64,000 nt of DNA from Styela clava (GCF_964204865.1 NC_135261.1:11408001-11472000), one strand, 5' to 3'. Shown: positions 10,950 through 25,408, counted from the first letter of the stretch. The notes: generated by a model from the letters alone, not told the origin. A program made the numbers and translations.

Positions 10950-12028
10950 GATATCATTTATACGGATATGACAGCTCTTCATCAAAAATATAATAATCTT
11001 CAAAATTGGTATTTAACTCGACATTTTGTGTTTTTGCCTTGAATGCGATGGAAATTCACTTAAATTATTTAGTACTTTTCAACTTTACCATGTTGAAGTA
11101 GGATTCAAATGTTTTGAGAATTCCAAATTCCAAAATAAAATTTTCGACTCCGAGACCTGTGACGAAACGTTATGAAACTGGATATTTCAACTTTATTGGT
11201 GTTGTCTCGACATTAATTCAATCGTTATCTTTTCATTTGGGGGTTGTGGTTGGCGTTAGATATATATAATATATGTTTAAATGCCAGCAATTGAACAGAA
11301 CATAAAATTCGTTTTGAAATTAATTGGACTATTCTACACTAATTTCTGCTTTATCATTTTGAAGGTGAAAAAATAGTTCCAACTCCAATACCACTGACAA
11401 CGAGTGAAATATTCTTCGTGTGCAAAATTCATGTTCAAATAACTCATATTACAGTGTTCAATCATTATGGCTATTTCAGATACAATGTTGATGCTCATAT
11501 AATCAGGGAAAATTTTTGATTGATTGACGCTGTCAAGCATGAGAACGTCAATCAATCTATGATTCAAAAGTCGTACATTTTGATTGTTAAAATAATTGTA
11601 TGCGTATGCCAATAAGTAAATAATAAAAATAAAGTGTCGTTGAAAAACTGCTATGTTTTTAGTAATGCTCTTCAATTGGATGTAATACCTGTTGACTAAC
11701 TATCTTCAATCCTGAAGTTATATTTATATAAACAATGCGCACTGATGAAGTGAATAGCTATGCCGAGGTGGTATCCTATTAGTTGAAAAATAATGTACTT
11801 CACAATATAAAGATTAATTAACAATTACCATTTTACTAAATGCACAATGATGGAAGATTTAAATGAAATAAACTGAACTTTCTGTTATAACTACGGCATA
11901 GCGATTCGAGGCAAACATTTGTTGCGCTTATGACAATTTCAATCATTGTGGTCGAGACAAGAGATCACTAATGTAACATTAAAACCCAAATGAGCTGGTA
12001 CTTGAATTTGGAGGGAGGGGAGAAATCC
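10950..12028. other. Upstream flank of gene copy 2
   Basis: This is gene-free and nearly identical to 256-1334, including the 12-bp inverted repeat at about 11518-11557. It reads GGTATCCTATTAG, a variant shared with U5, where U1, U3 and U4 have GGTATCCCATTAG. Confidence 0.6.
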
Positions 12029-12036
12029 TATATATA
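12029..12036 (+). promoter_or_regulatory. TATA box of gene copy 2
   Basis: TATATATA lies 58 bp before the ATG at 12094, as in copy 1. Confidence 0.7.
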
Positions 12037-12093
12037 CAAGCGCACAACAGGGATTTGACAAGTCGTTGTTCAACAACCTGAATAAAGACGATC

Positions 12094-14749
12094 ATGAAGA
12101 TTCTATTGTTACTTCTAGGCTGTTTGGCCGTAAGTATTTGATAAATAGTGCCCTTCATGTCTTTTTATCAATTTTGCCAAAATTATAATGTTTACAGGTT
12201 GCCAATGCCGCTTTATACCAACCAAGTCATTGCGGATATGTTACTTACAATGTCGGGCAATTTTACCGAATCAATTACGGATGTTACAGTTTCCGAAGCT
12301 ACTACTGTCCTGCTTGGTTCACAACGAAATATTACTCTAATGTTCTGAAGAGCTATCCAGGAGAGAAATGCACAGAGGATGGATTCGTAGGTAATTCAGA
12401 ATTGTATCTTGATATGTTTTCCTGAATAATTTGAGAAACACACATTTTGAGGGCATGAATTTTTGTATTATAGAGATGACGGTCGACGTTTTTGAAACTG
12501 AAGTTAAAAAACAATTGAAAGAAGTGGCCGATAAAATATATCTTGATATGCAACAAAAATATGAAGATTGGGATGAAACTGCAACAAATCAAAATACCGA
12601 GGCAAAGAAAAAGCACGAAGACGCTATCGAGGAATATGCAAAGCAGTATTTGAGGTTTGTATTTCTTCTTACAATTTTTTCTTACGTATTCTTTTTTTAC
12701 TCAAATTATTAACATCGTGAATTTTTAGAATTACGGGATTGCAGGAAGAGTCAGAAGAAATGAAGGAGACCAACAAGAAGGCTATTGAAAATTATAATAC
12801 AAAACTAGATTCATTGTTGGAAGAGGCAAAAAAAAATTATAACGATGACATGCAGAAAAGATACGCTTGTGTGCTGGAATATCACGAAAAACTTGTCGAG
12901 AGGTGGGTTACTGTAAGTTTAAATGTCCGTTTACAAGAGAACGAAAATTCGAACCTTTCTTATTTCAGGTCTGTTACATGCTTCACCACTCGTTTAGCTA
13001 AAATAGCAGAATACAAAGAAGCTCTCGAAAAGCGCGTGACAGAGTACGAGACAAAGTATAAATGTGTCATGGAAGCCATCGTGAAACAGAGATCTGAAGT
13101 GTTCCAAAAACTCATATACAGAGCCCATTGTAAGTTTTTTCTATTCTTTCGAATTTTGCACATACTTTTATTCATAATGGAACTTTACATCTAGGTTCTG
13201 AGGATTGGAACGAAGCAGAGGTTAATGCAGTTTTGGAGGCTTTCAAAACTAAAGAAACTCAATCATATCAAACACAGTTGGATGAATACACTACGAAGCT
13301 AACTGCAGCTATCGCAGAACTTGTGAAAAGCTACGCATGCGCTTATCAGTGCGCTTACGGCGGAACTCTCTGTTTTGGCAGAAGTCAATTTTACACCAAT
13401 TGGTAATTATAAATAAATGGAAGGTACATAGTATATATCAATATAATTCTACTCCTGGTTTTTTCTTTATAGTCGAAGTATCGGGAAATGGTGGACGTAC
13501 AGAATTACCACCCAAAGAAGTTGCTTCCGTTTCTTGACCTACAAATTCCAATACAGGACAATCCAATACAAGCAACTGAAAAAATGTGAAACCGGTTAGT
13601 GCAATTCCTAAAAATTTTCCACAATTGTCTTTATGTTTCACTGAATTTAATATTTTTATTACACTTAAGATGAAGTTAATATCACCGAACAAAAATTCAA
13701 AGAAGACCTTGATACCAAAGCTAAGACAATAATTGAATCTATGAAGAAAACATATGCTGAATGGTTTGCACAAGCAGAAATAACTAATCAGAAGGCATTG
13801 GAGTCTTTCAAAAAGATTGTTGATGAGAGACACGAATGTTTAATAACGTATTATAAAGCAAATTGCTTAGTAAAGTAAGTGTCACAGTGAATAAGTATAT
13901 CATAAGATGACATTTGGCACAATTGCTCTTTATATTTCCAGAAACAATTGCATCACAGCAGATAACTTGACTTCCCTAGAAGAATATCAGAAATCATTAG
14001 ACGAACAAAAGAAAGAAGCGATTGCAGAGTATGAAAAAAAGCTTGAGGAGCGCCTTTCTCGCGCTTCCAAGGCATACACTGACATGATTGATTGCCACGA
14101 GCAAAGGATCAATGAGCGAATTGCCAAATATGTTGCACAATATGCATCATGCCTATCTACCAGAAAGACAAAGATCGAAAACTACGAAAAGTGCTTATCG
14201 GAACGGTTTGAAAGAAGACTGAAATGCATTACAGAAAGATTGGAAAAGGTTGGCAGTGTGAAATTTTGTTCAAAAAATATGTATATATATTTATATAATT
14301 CTTGCAAAAATGTTTAGATTTCCCAACTCAGAATGGAACAGTATTTGAAACTGCTTGAATTTTATATGGGCAAACCACTCGGCAACGAAGCTCAAGCATT
14401 GTACGACGCCTACCAAGCAAAAACGGAGACGGAACTCGCCGATATAGTGACCAAGATTAAAGGAGACTGGGAGAAACATCTAAGTGATCTGAAGGAGCAT
14501 TACGCTTGTGGATTCAAATGCACATACTGTGTGCAACTTCGAGAACTCAGGATCCATTATAATTATCGCTGCGTGTTACCCACGTCTTCATCTTATTGCT
14601 TTGCTTACAAGCAATTCTGGTAAGTCATAGATACGTAATTGAATTGAATCAAATTTTTTCCTGTTTAACATATTCCTATTTTTAGCACGTACAAATCCTA
14701 CCGCATTGTCAAGTATGGCGGATGCTTCAGATATGTCAGATGTGTATAA
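12094..14749 (+). CDS. Secreted Cys-rich coiled-coil-like protein, copy 2 (11 exons, 650 aa)
   Basis: Exons: 12094-12129, 12198-12390, 12474-12654, 12729-12902, 12969-13129, 13195-13402, 13473-13594, 13670-13874, 13942-14248, 14318-14619, 14686-14749. The architecture is that of copy 1: signal peptide, three Cys/aromatic modules and two homologous charged helical regions. The one protein change I could see is Ala85 to Thr, at the start of the first helical region. The acceptor before exon 7 reads CTTTATAG instead of CTTTTAG, a 1-nt insertion that keeps AG in place and is shared with copy 5. The frame is open to TAA. Function unknown. Confidence 0.85.
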
Positions 14750-17121
14750 ACGCCGGCAACATCAACCGAACGACAAGCGACCATGAAAATATTATTCATT
14801 TTAGTTTTAGATTAGGCTGATGAATTTATGCCAATTGCATTTACCATCTGATGATATTGACAATAAATTCTAAGCAAATGCAAATAGAAGTGTTACAATG
14901 TGGTTAGAGGCATCTGTAGTGACCGTGATTTGAAAGTACGTGTGGATTGAACACTATTTCTATACCTTTACATGAAAAATTGTATCATGCAATAACATCA
15001 GTTACAAACTTCGCAAAGCACAAAGCGCTTTATTTTTAGACATGCATGCTTCATACTCCTTGTAACCCCCTTTATTTGCGACCCGGTAACGCCAGGGTGC
15101 AAATAGTAGAAAAAGCTGTTGTGTGGAAAATGCATTTCCCAAATCCTTGTTCAAGCACAACCGATTTTTTCAAACTTATCATGAAAATTGTACTTCTAAA
15201 AATTGATAACGCGAGATGAAACCTTGAGCGATGCACAAGAAAACATCAAAATGGAAAATACAGGTCAACTTGTTACGTTCAGGAATGACAAATGTTGGAT
15301 GAGAAATGGAATTATAATGAAAATAATGTCTCTGAACAATCATATTATTGCAAATTCCGCAATTACGAAATATTAATACCATAACGGTAATATTTATGCT
15401 CCGGAAAAGAAAGTTTAAGAATCCTCACGTAAACTTCACAATCTGTTAATAATGACAATATTAAATACAAAAACACCAGTAAAATTCAAATCATGCAAAT
15501 CTCAGTATTTTCCGGTAACCGGGGCTTAAATTTGAAATATTCGTTTAAATTCACATATTTGTCCAGAAAGTTTTGCAATAATTCAAGCATCTTCCAGATA
15601 AATTCAATTTTTACAGACTTGACGACATTTTTTGTAGAGTTCAAAATTCTACAAATTTTCTTCGAAATATTCGAAAATTTGAGATGTCATCAAAATTATA
15701 CAATTGCGATATATTAGTCTTCTCTTCAACGATAAACTCAAATTTTTAGGTAAGGTTCGAAATAATTGATTATTTTATAAATGAATGCAAATTTCACAAA
15801 ATTGCCAATATTCGACCAACAGAAAATTCGGAACATCGATGGATGTTACTACAATTTTCATAGTGCGATGTTTTGTCTTCTATAAACCGCGAATTCTAAT
15901 TTTTACACTCGGGATTGGAAAAACTCGATATAATGCGAATATCTTTTGAATATATTTAATTTTTACAAAGTTGACAACACTCAAATCTCAAAAATTGCTG
16001 GATATCACAAATATATTTTTTACCATAATACCTTCTGACATTGGTCCTCTCTCTATTTAACGCAAAATTCAGGGTCTTGAACTTGGAACCGGAATTCTTT
16101 AAATGATGCAATTATCTGATAAACATGAGGGCCATACACAAATATATGGACACGAGAACCGAAACGAAACAATTCACCATCAATTCCCAGAAAACCATGC
16201 AATGTGCTTAACGAAGCTGTATTTTAAAACAGCTAATGTACGATAACTTACCAGTATGTTTAAAATGTTCGTTCCAATTTGAAAATTTTGTCCGAAATCA
16301 GGCAATCCAATACACTGCGCTTTTTAGCCTAAATATGTGGACTCTTTGACTAGTTTGAAGACAGGCAATGATATGCCAATTCATAAATTTTGTCCTAAGT
16401 TAGGCAATGTCATGCAAATTTAAAATTTTTGTCCGGAATTTTGCAATTCCATTTTTTTGGTTAATGAAATTTATTCCACTACCAGACATTTGATATGCTC
16501 GACACTTACGCTATTAGAACTGAAATCTTCAATATGTTTTCTGTTTATAATACAGTAATAGTTTGTAACGAAACTTTCTTTATGAAAAAGCCTGCGACTT
16601 GTTCTTGGCGACTTACCGTACCTCGATGAGCAACACATCGCTTAAAAGGCGCGCTATTCCTAATTTTTATCAGGTCATCGTACACGGAAAAAAAATTCCA
16701 TGAATCCCACAAAAACTTTGGAAAGGAATAAAAGTTATAGCCTTCTAGCGAACAATACAATCTTTGACCACTGGAAATTTCAAAGCAATTGTTCCAGTAT
16801 TTAGAAAGAAAAATAAAAGATCAGAAGAAAATAACAAGTACAACATAGTAACAAAACAACATATTATCACCCTGATAAAACATTAGGTTCAATTTTTTCG
16901 AAATTTGGCAGGAATTTCGCTTGAATAGCGATGGTTCTGGAAACATCAATGCACTTTCTTCACCAAAAAATTGTACGACATCTTAACGTCAAAAAACGAC
17001 AACATAAGGAAAATCCAGTTTCTAATCAATGTACATGTATTGTTAATATAAAAAATAAAACCAATGAGCAACGGTGAATAATCGAATCACAGTTGAAAAT
17101 AAGTGAATAGAGAATACCTGT
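14750..17121. other. Gene-free 3' flank of gene copy 2
   Basis: It is equivalent to 4055-6747 but lacks the 276-bp hAT1 element: near 14906 the sequence runs GTGGTTAGAGGCATCTG, the empty site. Small AT-rich open frames here (for example 15493-15717 and 16545-16760 minus) are not convincing genes. Confidence 0.6.
14862..14867 (+). terminator. Polyadenylation signal of gene copy 2
   Basis: AATAAA lies 113 nt after the stop codon, in the same context as in the other units. Confidence 0.65.
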
Positions 17122-18382
17122 TCACCAAATGGCGTAATTCACAGACTCCGTGTTCTTTTCAGTTTTTTTAAAAAATGGCATTCTTGCATATTGTACTTTC
17201 TTGTTGTACCATAATGGTTCATTATAGAGATGGATATTGGCATTAGATGTTAATTCCTTATATATGTACCAGGTACAAAGTGTATCCTTAATTGTTATAA
17301 AATGAAGATTTTTTATGAAACGAGAGTTATACCATAAATTTCCTTTCAGTAAACAATGTATTTCTATATCACGTAAATAATAAAGTTCAATGGTTTTCCA
17401 AATAATCTCTTTTGACTCATCTATGAGGTGATACAACCATTTCAGTTTTTGAAAAATAAAGGTACTTTCAACGTCTACCATTTCAATTCCACCTTTCATT
17501 TTTGGGCCAATCAATGTTTTACGTTTGATTCTTTCCCAATTTGAATTCCATAAAAAACGAAATATTAAAGAATTCAGTGATTTAACAAATTTTTTGGGAA
17601 TAGTAACAGGTAAAAATGTAAATTGATATGTAAATAGCGATAGAATTCATGATTTGATTACACATACTTTTCCTAGAATTGTTAAATTTCTCCTACGCCA
17701 AATTTGAATAATGTTTGGTACTTGCTGTAACATAAACGGTAAGTTAAGTTCATATAGTTGTTTCAAATCAGCCGTAATTGTAATTCTCAATACTTTAAAC
17801 TCATAAGTCCAGTTGAGATTGTGATGAATATTTTGTTCAATTATGCCACATTCAGTTCCAATATTCATTGCTTGTGATTTTCAGCATTTGTTTTGCATCC
17901 TGACATAGTTCAGCTGTTCGAAATAAGGTTTCAATGCTTTCAGATGACTCATCAGTGAAGACTATTGTATCATCTGCAGCTAGGGCTATTTTAATTTGAG
18001 ATTGGATCGCCGTGATTAAGCCCGAATGCTTTTAGTGACTGGAACAGGAAACACCATTCGACACTATCAAATATCCAATCCAATAATTGTACCAGGTATT
18101 TTATTGTATGTTGTATGGTTTATTATATCGCAAAGTAATCGTATGTTTTCTCCCATTTGTCTGTTTTGAATAAAACCTCTTTACTGTTTGGATTTGTGTC
18201 GTGAGAACTTTACTTAAAATTTTGTAATCTGTATTCAATAGCGTAATGGGTCGATAGTTTTTTAAATTATCGGCGTCTTTTCCTTTCTTCAATATGAGGG
18301 TTATTATTCCATCACATTGAGTTTGGCTCATGTGACCAGTGATACACGCCTGGTTATAACATTTCACCAGAGAGTCTTTCAA
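17122..18382 (-). mobile_element. Decayed LINE remnant with extra deletions, U2
   Basis: This is the same insertion as at 6748-8087, further damaged. The piece that carries QGDPISSYLF in the other units is largely deleted near 17997-18003, and the RT N-terminal piece (18101-18382) has lost a stretch after the QTV residues near 18185. The thumb and C-terminal pieces remain at 17647-17868 and 17122-17514. Confidence 0.8.
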
Positions 18383-18409
18383 ATCTTCCCAAAAGACTTT
18401 ATGTTAATA

Positions 18410-19320
18410 ACGACCAACTCGACTTAATAGCGCAGACATGCGGAGATAATATCATAACAACACAATTACACTTAGATATATAAAACAAGCCCATATTTGT
18501 CTGTGATGATAGATCGTCCGGAAAAAGAGCGTTCACAATGTAGTCATTTTTTCCTAACTCAGGCTTTTTTGTCGTTGTTTAATTGACCCCCGTGTCCATA
18601 AAATTAGACATTGTCTTCCCTAATATATATACGAATCCTGGCAGAGCCCACAAACACTAAGACAGACACCTGGAAATTATACATTGTGAATAAAATAGTG
18701 TTTGCGTCCCAACGCCGCATCATCTCTTCTCCTTGTTTCGATGCAAGTTTCAATGACTTGCGCCATAAAATACATGCGTATAATGAAAAGAATTGTTCTA
18801 TTCACAAAAGCCTAGTAATACTTTTTGACGTTAAGATATTATACTTGTTGAAGGAGCAACTGGAACGCGTATTTAATTGAAACATTCTACGCAAATTGTT
18901 GAAATTAACTTTGGTTTGAAGATGAATGGGGTGATTTCCGAGTGCAATTATGCCTGAACACGAGTTTTAACAAATTTTGATGATGGCTGATCTTCGGTTT
19001 TCAATTATCCACTTCTTACAGGATGTAATCACAAACATTGTTTTGCTTACAATTTTTGAGCATCCATTATCTAAACAATGACATGTTTGGTTTGATTGAC
19101 GTTGTCAAACGATATTTGACGCGAGTCAAAATTCAAGTTGCACATTGGCATATAAAACTTTTCCAGAAATAGAAATATTTATGCATGAGAAGAATCCAGG
19201 AAATATTGATGATATATAGAAATTTGTTTCGAATTGCAAAAATATATCTCAAAATCCATATTTTTAAAGGCGCCCAATATGAAACTGTCCGCTAGTTGCA
19301 GGGGATGTAGTTGAATGTAG
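18410..19320. repeat. Block A, U2 (3' end deleted)
   Basis: It starts like block A in U1, but a deletion removes the CAATCAATC tract and the left end of hAT2: GTAGTTGAATGTAG runs directly into GAATCCCACCCGCGACG. The 80-codon frame has lost its ATG (CTG at 18638) but is otherwise open to 18880. Confidence 0.75.
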
Positions 19321-19322
19321 TA

Positions 19323-19741
19323 GAATCCCACCCGCGACGTTTCACTGAAATATAGTAACAAAACACCCGTTTCGACGATTATATTCTATACGTAACAAAA
19401 TTTATTGTGAGACACGTGTAGACTAAATCATATTATAATCTAACAAGTAGAAAATTAATGAGCCTATAATTTCATTATAATTAGACAAATGTCAACAAAA
19501 CGCAGAAACGTTGATGCTAGGTGCAAAGGGTTCAATGGCGCCAAAAATCTTCAAATGAAATATTTTGATGCAATGTAATGAGGAAAGAAATCTATAGTCT
19601 ATTCGAGAAATGTACCACTGCTTGATTTTTATTATAAAAAGTATCATCCGTTTGATTTCAAACTTTCTAGAATTATGTGCGCCCGCCATTATTGCCACCC
19701 TTGATTTTGGCCCGCGAGCGACAAAAGGTTGCCGACCCTTG
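19323..19741. mobile_element. hAT-like element hAT2 missing its left end, U2
   Basis: The right end is present (complement begins CAAGGGTCGGCAACCT), but the first roughly 35 bp with the left inverted repeat are deleted. The body matches 41282-41732. Confidence 0.7.
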
Positions 19742-21609
19742 CTTTAGAGATCGGGTGTGTAAGATCACTGTCTGTCAACAAATTATATGAAAAATTAAGA
19801 CAAGATTTTCTAATTCAGATCTATTCATAACAGACACGCATTCATAAAACCTTCGGTACAAGTCTATTAAAATTTGACTAGAATTTCCCTTGCATTGCGA
19901 TGGCTCTGGAAACACCAGTGCACGTCACAGAAACAAATGTACGGCATCTTAACTCCAAAAAATGACAACATAAGAAAAATCCAGTTTCTAATTAATGTCC
20001 ATGTCTGGCTAATACAAAAAAAAAAACGAATGGACAACGGTAATAAAGCAAATCATAACTATAGCGATTAAAAAAAAAACGTTACAAACTTGGCGCAAGA
20101 CTCATTGCTGCTAAAAGGTCGCAAGTATGCAATTATTTCGCTCACGACCAACTCGACCTAAAAGCGGGGACAAGCGGAAATGATATTATGACAACACAAT
20201 TACACTTTGATATATGAATCAAATCCATATTTGCTTGTAATAATAGATCGTCCGTAAAAATGTAGGTATTTCTTCTTAACTTAAACTTTTTTTCGTTGTT
20301 AATTGACCCTCGTGTCCATAAAATTGGACATTGCTCTCTTATATATATACGAATCATTGAAAGGTCTACAATTATTAGAAAGACAACAGTAATCACACAT
20401 GGTAAATAAAATAACTGATGAAAACCCTTTTCTTTGAAGGAGATCACAGGTCATGGAAGTTTGAGGACCGCTGTCAGGATAGGATAGGATTCACATATTT
20501 ATCCCGGGGGAGAAGAAAGCCGATAAGACGGCTTATCCATATGGCGAACCACGGCCTCTCGTCCGGTTACCATTCCAAGTCCGGTATGTGATTAGTTATA
20601 TTGTTTGTTTTTGAAAGCATGGACTTGGTGGTGGAGGAAGCTGTAACCGACCAGCCGTTACGTGAACCACCCAGCGACGGCGAGGAGTCCAGCAATCCGC
20701 TCGCACATAACCATCCCTGCATGGGATTCGAACCTGCGAACCTACGCAGAGTAATTAGAGGTGCGGTGGCGAGCGTATTTCTAACGCTTCACCCGTTGAG
20801 CCACACCGCCGCGCCTGTTCTAGTTGCTGACGCGCCAACGTCGCATCATCTCTTCTCCTTGCTTGGATGCAAGTTTCAATGACTTGCGTCAAGACATACG
20901 TGTGCATAATGACGAGAATTGTTTTATTCAAGAAAGTCTACAAATAGATTTCGACGATGAGATTTTATACTTGTAGATAGAGCAACTGCACCGCGTTTTT
21001 TATTAAACATTCTTCGCAAATTGTTGAAACTGACTTCGGTTTGAAGATGAATGAAGTGATGTTCGAGTGCAATTATGCCTGAACACGAGTTCTAACAAAT
21101 TTTGATGATGGCTGATTCTCGGTTTTCGATTATCCACTTCTTAAAGGGTGTAATCACAAACATTGTTTTGCTTACAATTTGTGAGCATCTATTATCTAAA
21201 CAAAGACATGTTTGGTTTGATTGACGTTGTTAAACAATATTTGAAGCAATTCAAAAGTCGACACACATTAGCATGTTGAACTTCTCCAGAAATAGAAATA
21301 TTTATGCATGAGCAGAATCCGGAAAATATTGATGAAGTATGGAAATTTCGTTCGAATTACAAAAAAAATATCTTAAAGTCCATATTTTTGAAGGCGCCTA
21401 ATATGAAACTATCCGCTAGATGTTAGGTAAGCAGTTGAAATATTCTTTTCGGATTCAGTATTCTCGGAGAATGACAACGTCAATCAATCAATCAATCTAT
21501 CGAAATATCAACGTTTTGCTTCCAAAGTTTGCATACGTGTATGCAAAATAAATTGTTTGTTCTAACATACGGATATAAGTGCTTCATCGAAAACAAACGT
21601 TTTAAATGT
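19742..21609. repeat. Block B with its left arm, U2 (runs into U3)
   Basis: The left arm (19790-20060) is homologous to 6481-6690, the sequence before the LINE remnant. The main part starts at 20144 and carries the SINE. The left arm shows that the A/B duplication is larger than it seems in U1, where this arm is deleted. Confidence 0.7.
20475..20816 (-). mobile_element. tRNA-derived SINE, U2
   Basis: This is the same insertion as at 9815-10156, with matching A and B boxes and ATCCT tail. Confidence 0.85.
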
Positions 21610-22688
21610 GATATCATTTATACGGATATGACAGCTCTTCATCAAAAATATAATAATCTTCAAAATTGGTATTTAACTCGACATTTTGTGTTTTTGCCTT
21701 GAATGCGATGGAAATTCACTTAAATTATTTAGTACTTTTCAACTTTACCATGTTGAAGTAGGATTCAAATGTTTTGAGAATTCCAAATTCCAAAATAAAA
21801 TTTTCGACTCCGAGACCTGTGACGAAACGTTATGAAACTGGATATTTCAACTTTATTGGTGTTGTCTCGACATTAATTCAATCGTTATCTTTTTATTTGG
21901 GGGTTGTGGTTGGCGTTAGATATATATAATATATGTTTAAATGCCAGCAATTGAACAGAACATAAAATTCGTTTTTAAATTAATTGGACTATTCTACACT
22001 AATTTCTGCTTTATCATTTTGAAGGTGAAAAAATAGTTCCAACTCCAATACCACTGACAACGAGTGAAATATTCTTCGTGTGCAAAATTCATGTTCAAAT
22101 AACTCATATTACAGTGTTCAATCATTATGGCTATTTCAGATACAATGTTGATGCTCATATAATCAGGGAAAATTTTTGATTGATTGACGCTGTCAAGCAT
22201 GAGAACGTCAATCAATCTATGATTCAAAAGTCGTACATTTTGATTGTTAAAATAATTGTATGCGTATGCCAATAAGTAAATAATAAAAATAAAGTGTCGT
22301 TGAAAAACTGCTATGTTTTTAGTAATGCTCTTCAATTGGATGTAATACCTGTTGACTAACTATCTTCAATCCTGAAGTTATATTTATATAAACAATGCGC
22401 ACTGATGAAGTGAATAGCTATGCCGAGGTGGTATCCCATTAGTTGAAAAATAATGTACTTCACAATATAAAGATTAATTAACAATTACCATTTTACTAAA
22501 TGCACAATGATGGAAGATTTAAATGAAATAAACTGAACTTTCTGTTATAACTACGGCATAGCGATTCGAGGCAAACATTTGTTGCGCTTATGACAATTTC
22601 AATCATTGTGGTCGAGACAAGAGATCACTAATGTAACATTAAAACCCAAATGAGCTGGTACTTGAATTTGGAGGGAGGGGAGAAATCC
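21610..22688. other. Upstream flank of gene copy 3
   Basis: It is gene-free, with the same inverted repeat at about 22178-22217. It reads CGTTTTTAAATTAA near 21971 where U1, U2 and U4 have CGTTTTGAAATTAA, a variant shared with U5 and U6. Confidence 0.6.
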
Positions 22689-22696
22689 TATATATA
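22689..22696 (+). promoter_or_regulatory. TATA box of gene copy 3
   Basis: TATATATA lies 58 bp before the ATG at 22754. Confidence 0.7.
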
Positions 22697-22753
22697 CAAG
22701 CGCACAACAGGGATTTGACAAGTCGTTGTTCAACAACCTGAATAAAGACGATC

Positions 22754-25408
22754 ATGAAGATTCTATTGTTACTTCTAGGCTGTTTGGCCGTAAGTATTTG
22801 ATAAATAGTGCCCTTCATGTCTTTTTATCAATTTTGCCAAAATTATAATGTTTACAGGTTGCCAATGCCGCTTTATACCAACCAAGTCATTGCGGATATG
22901 TTACTTACAATGTCGGGCAATTTTACCGAATCAATTACGGATGTTACAGTTTCCGAAGCTACTACTGTCCTGCTTGGTTCACAACGAAATATTACTCTAA
23001 TGTTCTGAAGAGCTATCCAGGAGAGAAATGCACAGAGGATGGATTCGTAGGTAATTCAGAATTGTATCTTGATATGTTTTCCTGAATAATTTGAGAAACA
23101 CACATTTTGAGGGCATGAATTTTTGTATTATAGAGATGACGGTCGACGTTTTTGAAGCTGAAGTTAAAAAACAATTGAAAGAAGTGGCCGATAAAATATA
23201 TCTTGATATGCAACAAAAATATGAAGATTGGGATGAAACTGCAACAAATCAAAATACCGAGGCAAAGAAAAAGCACGAAGACGCTATCGAGGAATATGCA
23301 AAGCAGTATTTGAGGTTTGTATTTCTTCTTACAATTTTTTCTTACGTATTCTTTTTTTACTCAAATTATTAACATCGTGAATTTTTAGAATTACGGGATT
23401 GCAGGAAGAGTCAGAAGAAATGAAGGAGACCAACAAGAAGGCTATTGAAAATTATAATACAAAACTAGATTCATTGTTGGAAGAGGCAAAAAAAAATTAT
23501 AACGATGACATGCAGAAAAGATACGCTTGTGTGCTGGAATATCACGAAAAACTTGTCGAGAGGTGGGTTACTGTAAGTTTAAATGTCCGTTTACAAGAGA
23601 ACGAAAATTCGAACCTTTCTTATTTCAGGTCTGTTACATGCTTCACCACTCGTTTAGCTAAAATAGCAGAATACAAAGAAGCTCTCGAAAAGCGCGTGAC
23701 AGAGTACGAGACAAAGTATAAATGTGTCATGGAAGCCATCGTGAAACAGAGATCTGAAGTGTTCCAAAAACTCATATACAGAGCCCATTGTAAGTTTTTT
23801 CTATTCTTTCGAATTTTGCACATACTTTTATTCATAATGGAACTTTACATCTAGGTTCTGAGGATTGGAACGAAGCAGAGGTTAATGCAGTTTTGGAGGC
23901 TTTCAAAACTAAAGAAACTCAATCATATCAAACACAGTTGGATGAATACACTACGAAGCTAACTGCAGCTATCGCAGAACTTGTGAAAAGCTACGCATGC
24001 GCTTATCAGTGCGCTTACGGCGGAACTCTCTGTTTTGGCAGAAGTCAATTTTACACCAATTGGTAATTATAAATAAATGGAAGGTACATAGTATATATCA
24101 ATATAATTCTACTCCTGGTTTTTTCTTTTAGTCGAAGTATCGGGAAATGGTGGACGTACAGAATTACCACCCAAAGAAGTTGCTTCCGTTTCTTGACCTA
24201 CAAATTCCAATACAGGACAATCCAATACAAGCAACTGAAAAAATGTGAAACCGGTTAGTGCAATTCCTAAAAATTTTCCACAATTGTCTTTATGTTTCAC
24301 TGAATTTAATATTTTTATTACTCTTAAGATGAAGTTAATATCACCGAACAAAAATTCAAAGAAGACCTTGATACCAAAGCTAAGACAATAATTGAATCTA
24401 TGAAGAAAACATATGCTGAATGGTTTGCACAAGCAGAAATAACTAATCAGAAGGCATTGGAGTCTTTCAAAAAGATTGTTGATGAGAGACACGAATGTTT
24501 AATAACGTATTATAAAGCAAATTGCTTAGTAAAGTAAGTGTCACAGTGAATAAGTATATCATAAGATGACATTTGGCACAATTGCTCTTTATATTTCCAG
24601 AAACAATTGCATCACAGCAGATAACTTGACTTCCCTAGAAGAATATCAGAAATCATTAGACGAACAAAAGAAAGAAGCGATTGCAGAGTATGAAAAAAAG
24701 CTTGAGGAGCGCCTTTCTCGCGCTTCCAAGGCATACACTGACATGATTGATTGCCACGAGCAAAGGATCAATGAGCGAATTGCCAAATATGTTGCACAAT
24801 ATGCATCATGCCTATCTACCAGAAAGACAAAGATCGAAAACTACGAAAAGTGCTTATCGGAACGGTTTGAAAGAAGACTGAAATGCATTACAGAAAGATT
24901 GGAAAAGGTTGGCAGTGTGAAATTTTGTTCAAAAAATATGTATATATATTTATATAATTCTTGCAAAAATGTTTAGATTTCCCAACTCAGAATGGAACAG
25001 TATTTGAAACTGCTTGAATTTTATATGGGCAAACCACTCGGCAACGAAGCTCAAGCATTGTACGACGCCTACCAAGCAAAAACGGAGACGGAACTCGCCG
25101 ATATAGTGACCAAGATTAAAGGAGACTGGGAGAAACATCTAAGTGATCTGAAGGAGCATTACGCTTGTGGATTCAAATGCACATACTGTGTGCAACTTCG
25201 AGAACTCAGGATCCATTATAATTATCGCTGCGTGTTACCCACGTCTTCATCTTATTGCTTTGCTTACAAGCAATTCTGGTAAGTCATAGATACGTAATTG
25301 AATTGAATCAAATTTTTTCCTGTTTAACATATTCCTATTTTTAGCACGTACAAATCATACCGCATTGTCAAGTATGGCGGATGCTTCAGATATGTCAGAT
25401 GTGTATAA
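22754..25408 (+). CDS. Secreted Cys-rich coiled-coil-like protein, copy 3 (11 exons, 650 aa)
   Basis: Exons: 22754-22789, 22858-23050, 23134-23314, 23389-23562, 23629-23789, 23855-24062, 24132-24253, 24329-24533, 24601-24907, 24977-25278, 25345-25408. The product appears identical to copy 1: signal peptide 1-16, Cys modules at 24-70, 297-356 and 593-649, and two homologous helical regions. The only coding difference I noticed is a silent TCC to TCA change at Ser634 in exon 11. Splice sites match copy 1, including CTTTTAG before exon 7. Function unknown; secreted by prediction. Confidence 0.85.

Noticed and set aside
15493-15717. Phe/Ile-rich plus-strand frame in the 3' flank
   Set aside because: It is typical of AT-rich non-coding DNA and is interrupted in U1, U3 and U4.
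16545-16760. Minus-strand 71-codon frame also open in U5 (49174-49389)
   Set aside because: The equivalent sequence in U1, U3 and U4 contains a stop codon, and no splice context or homology supports it.
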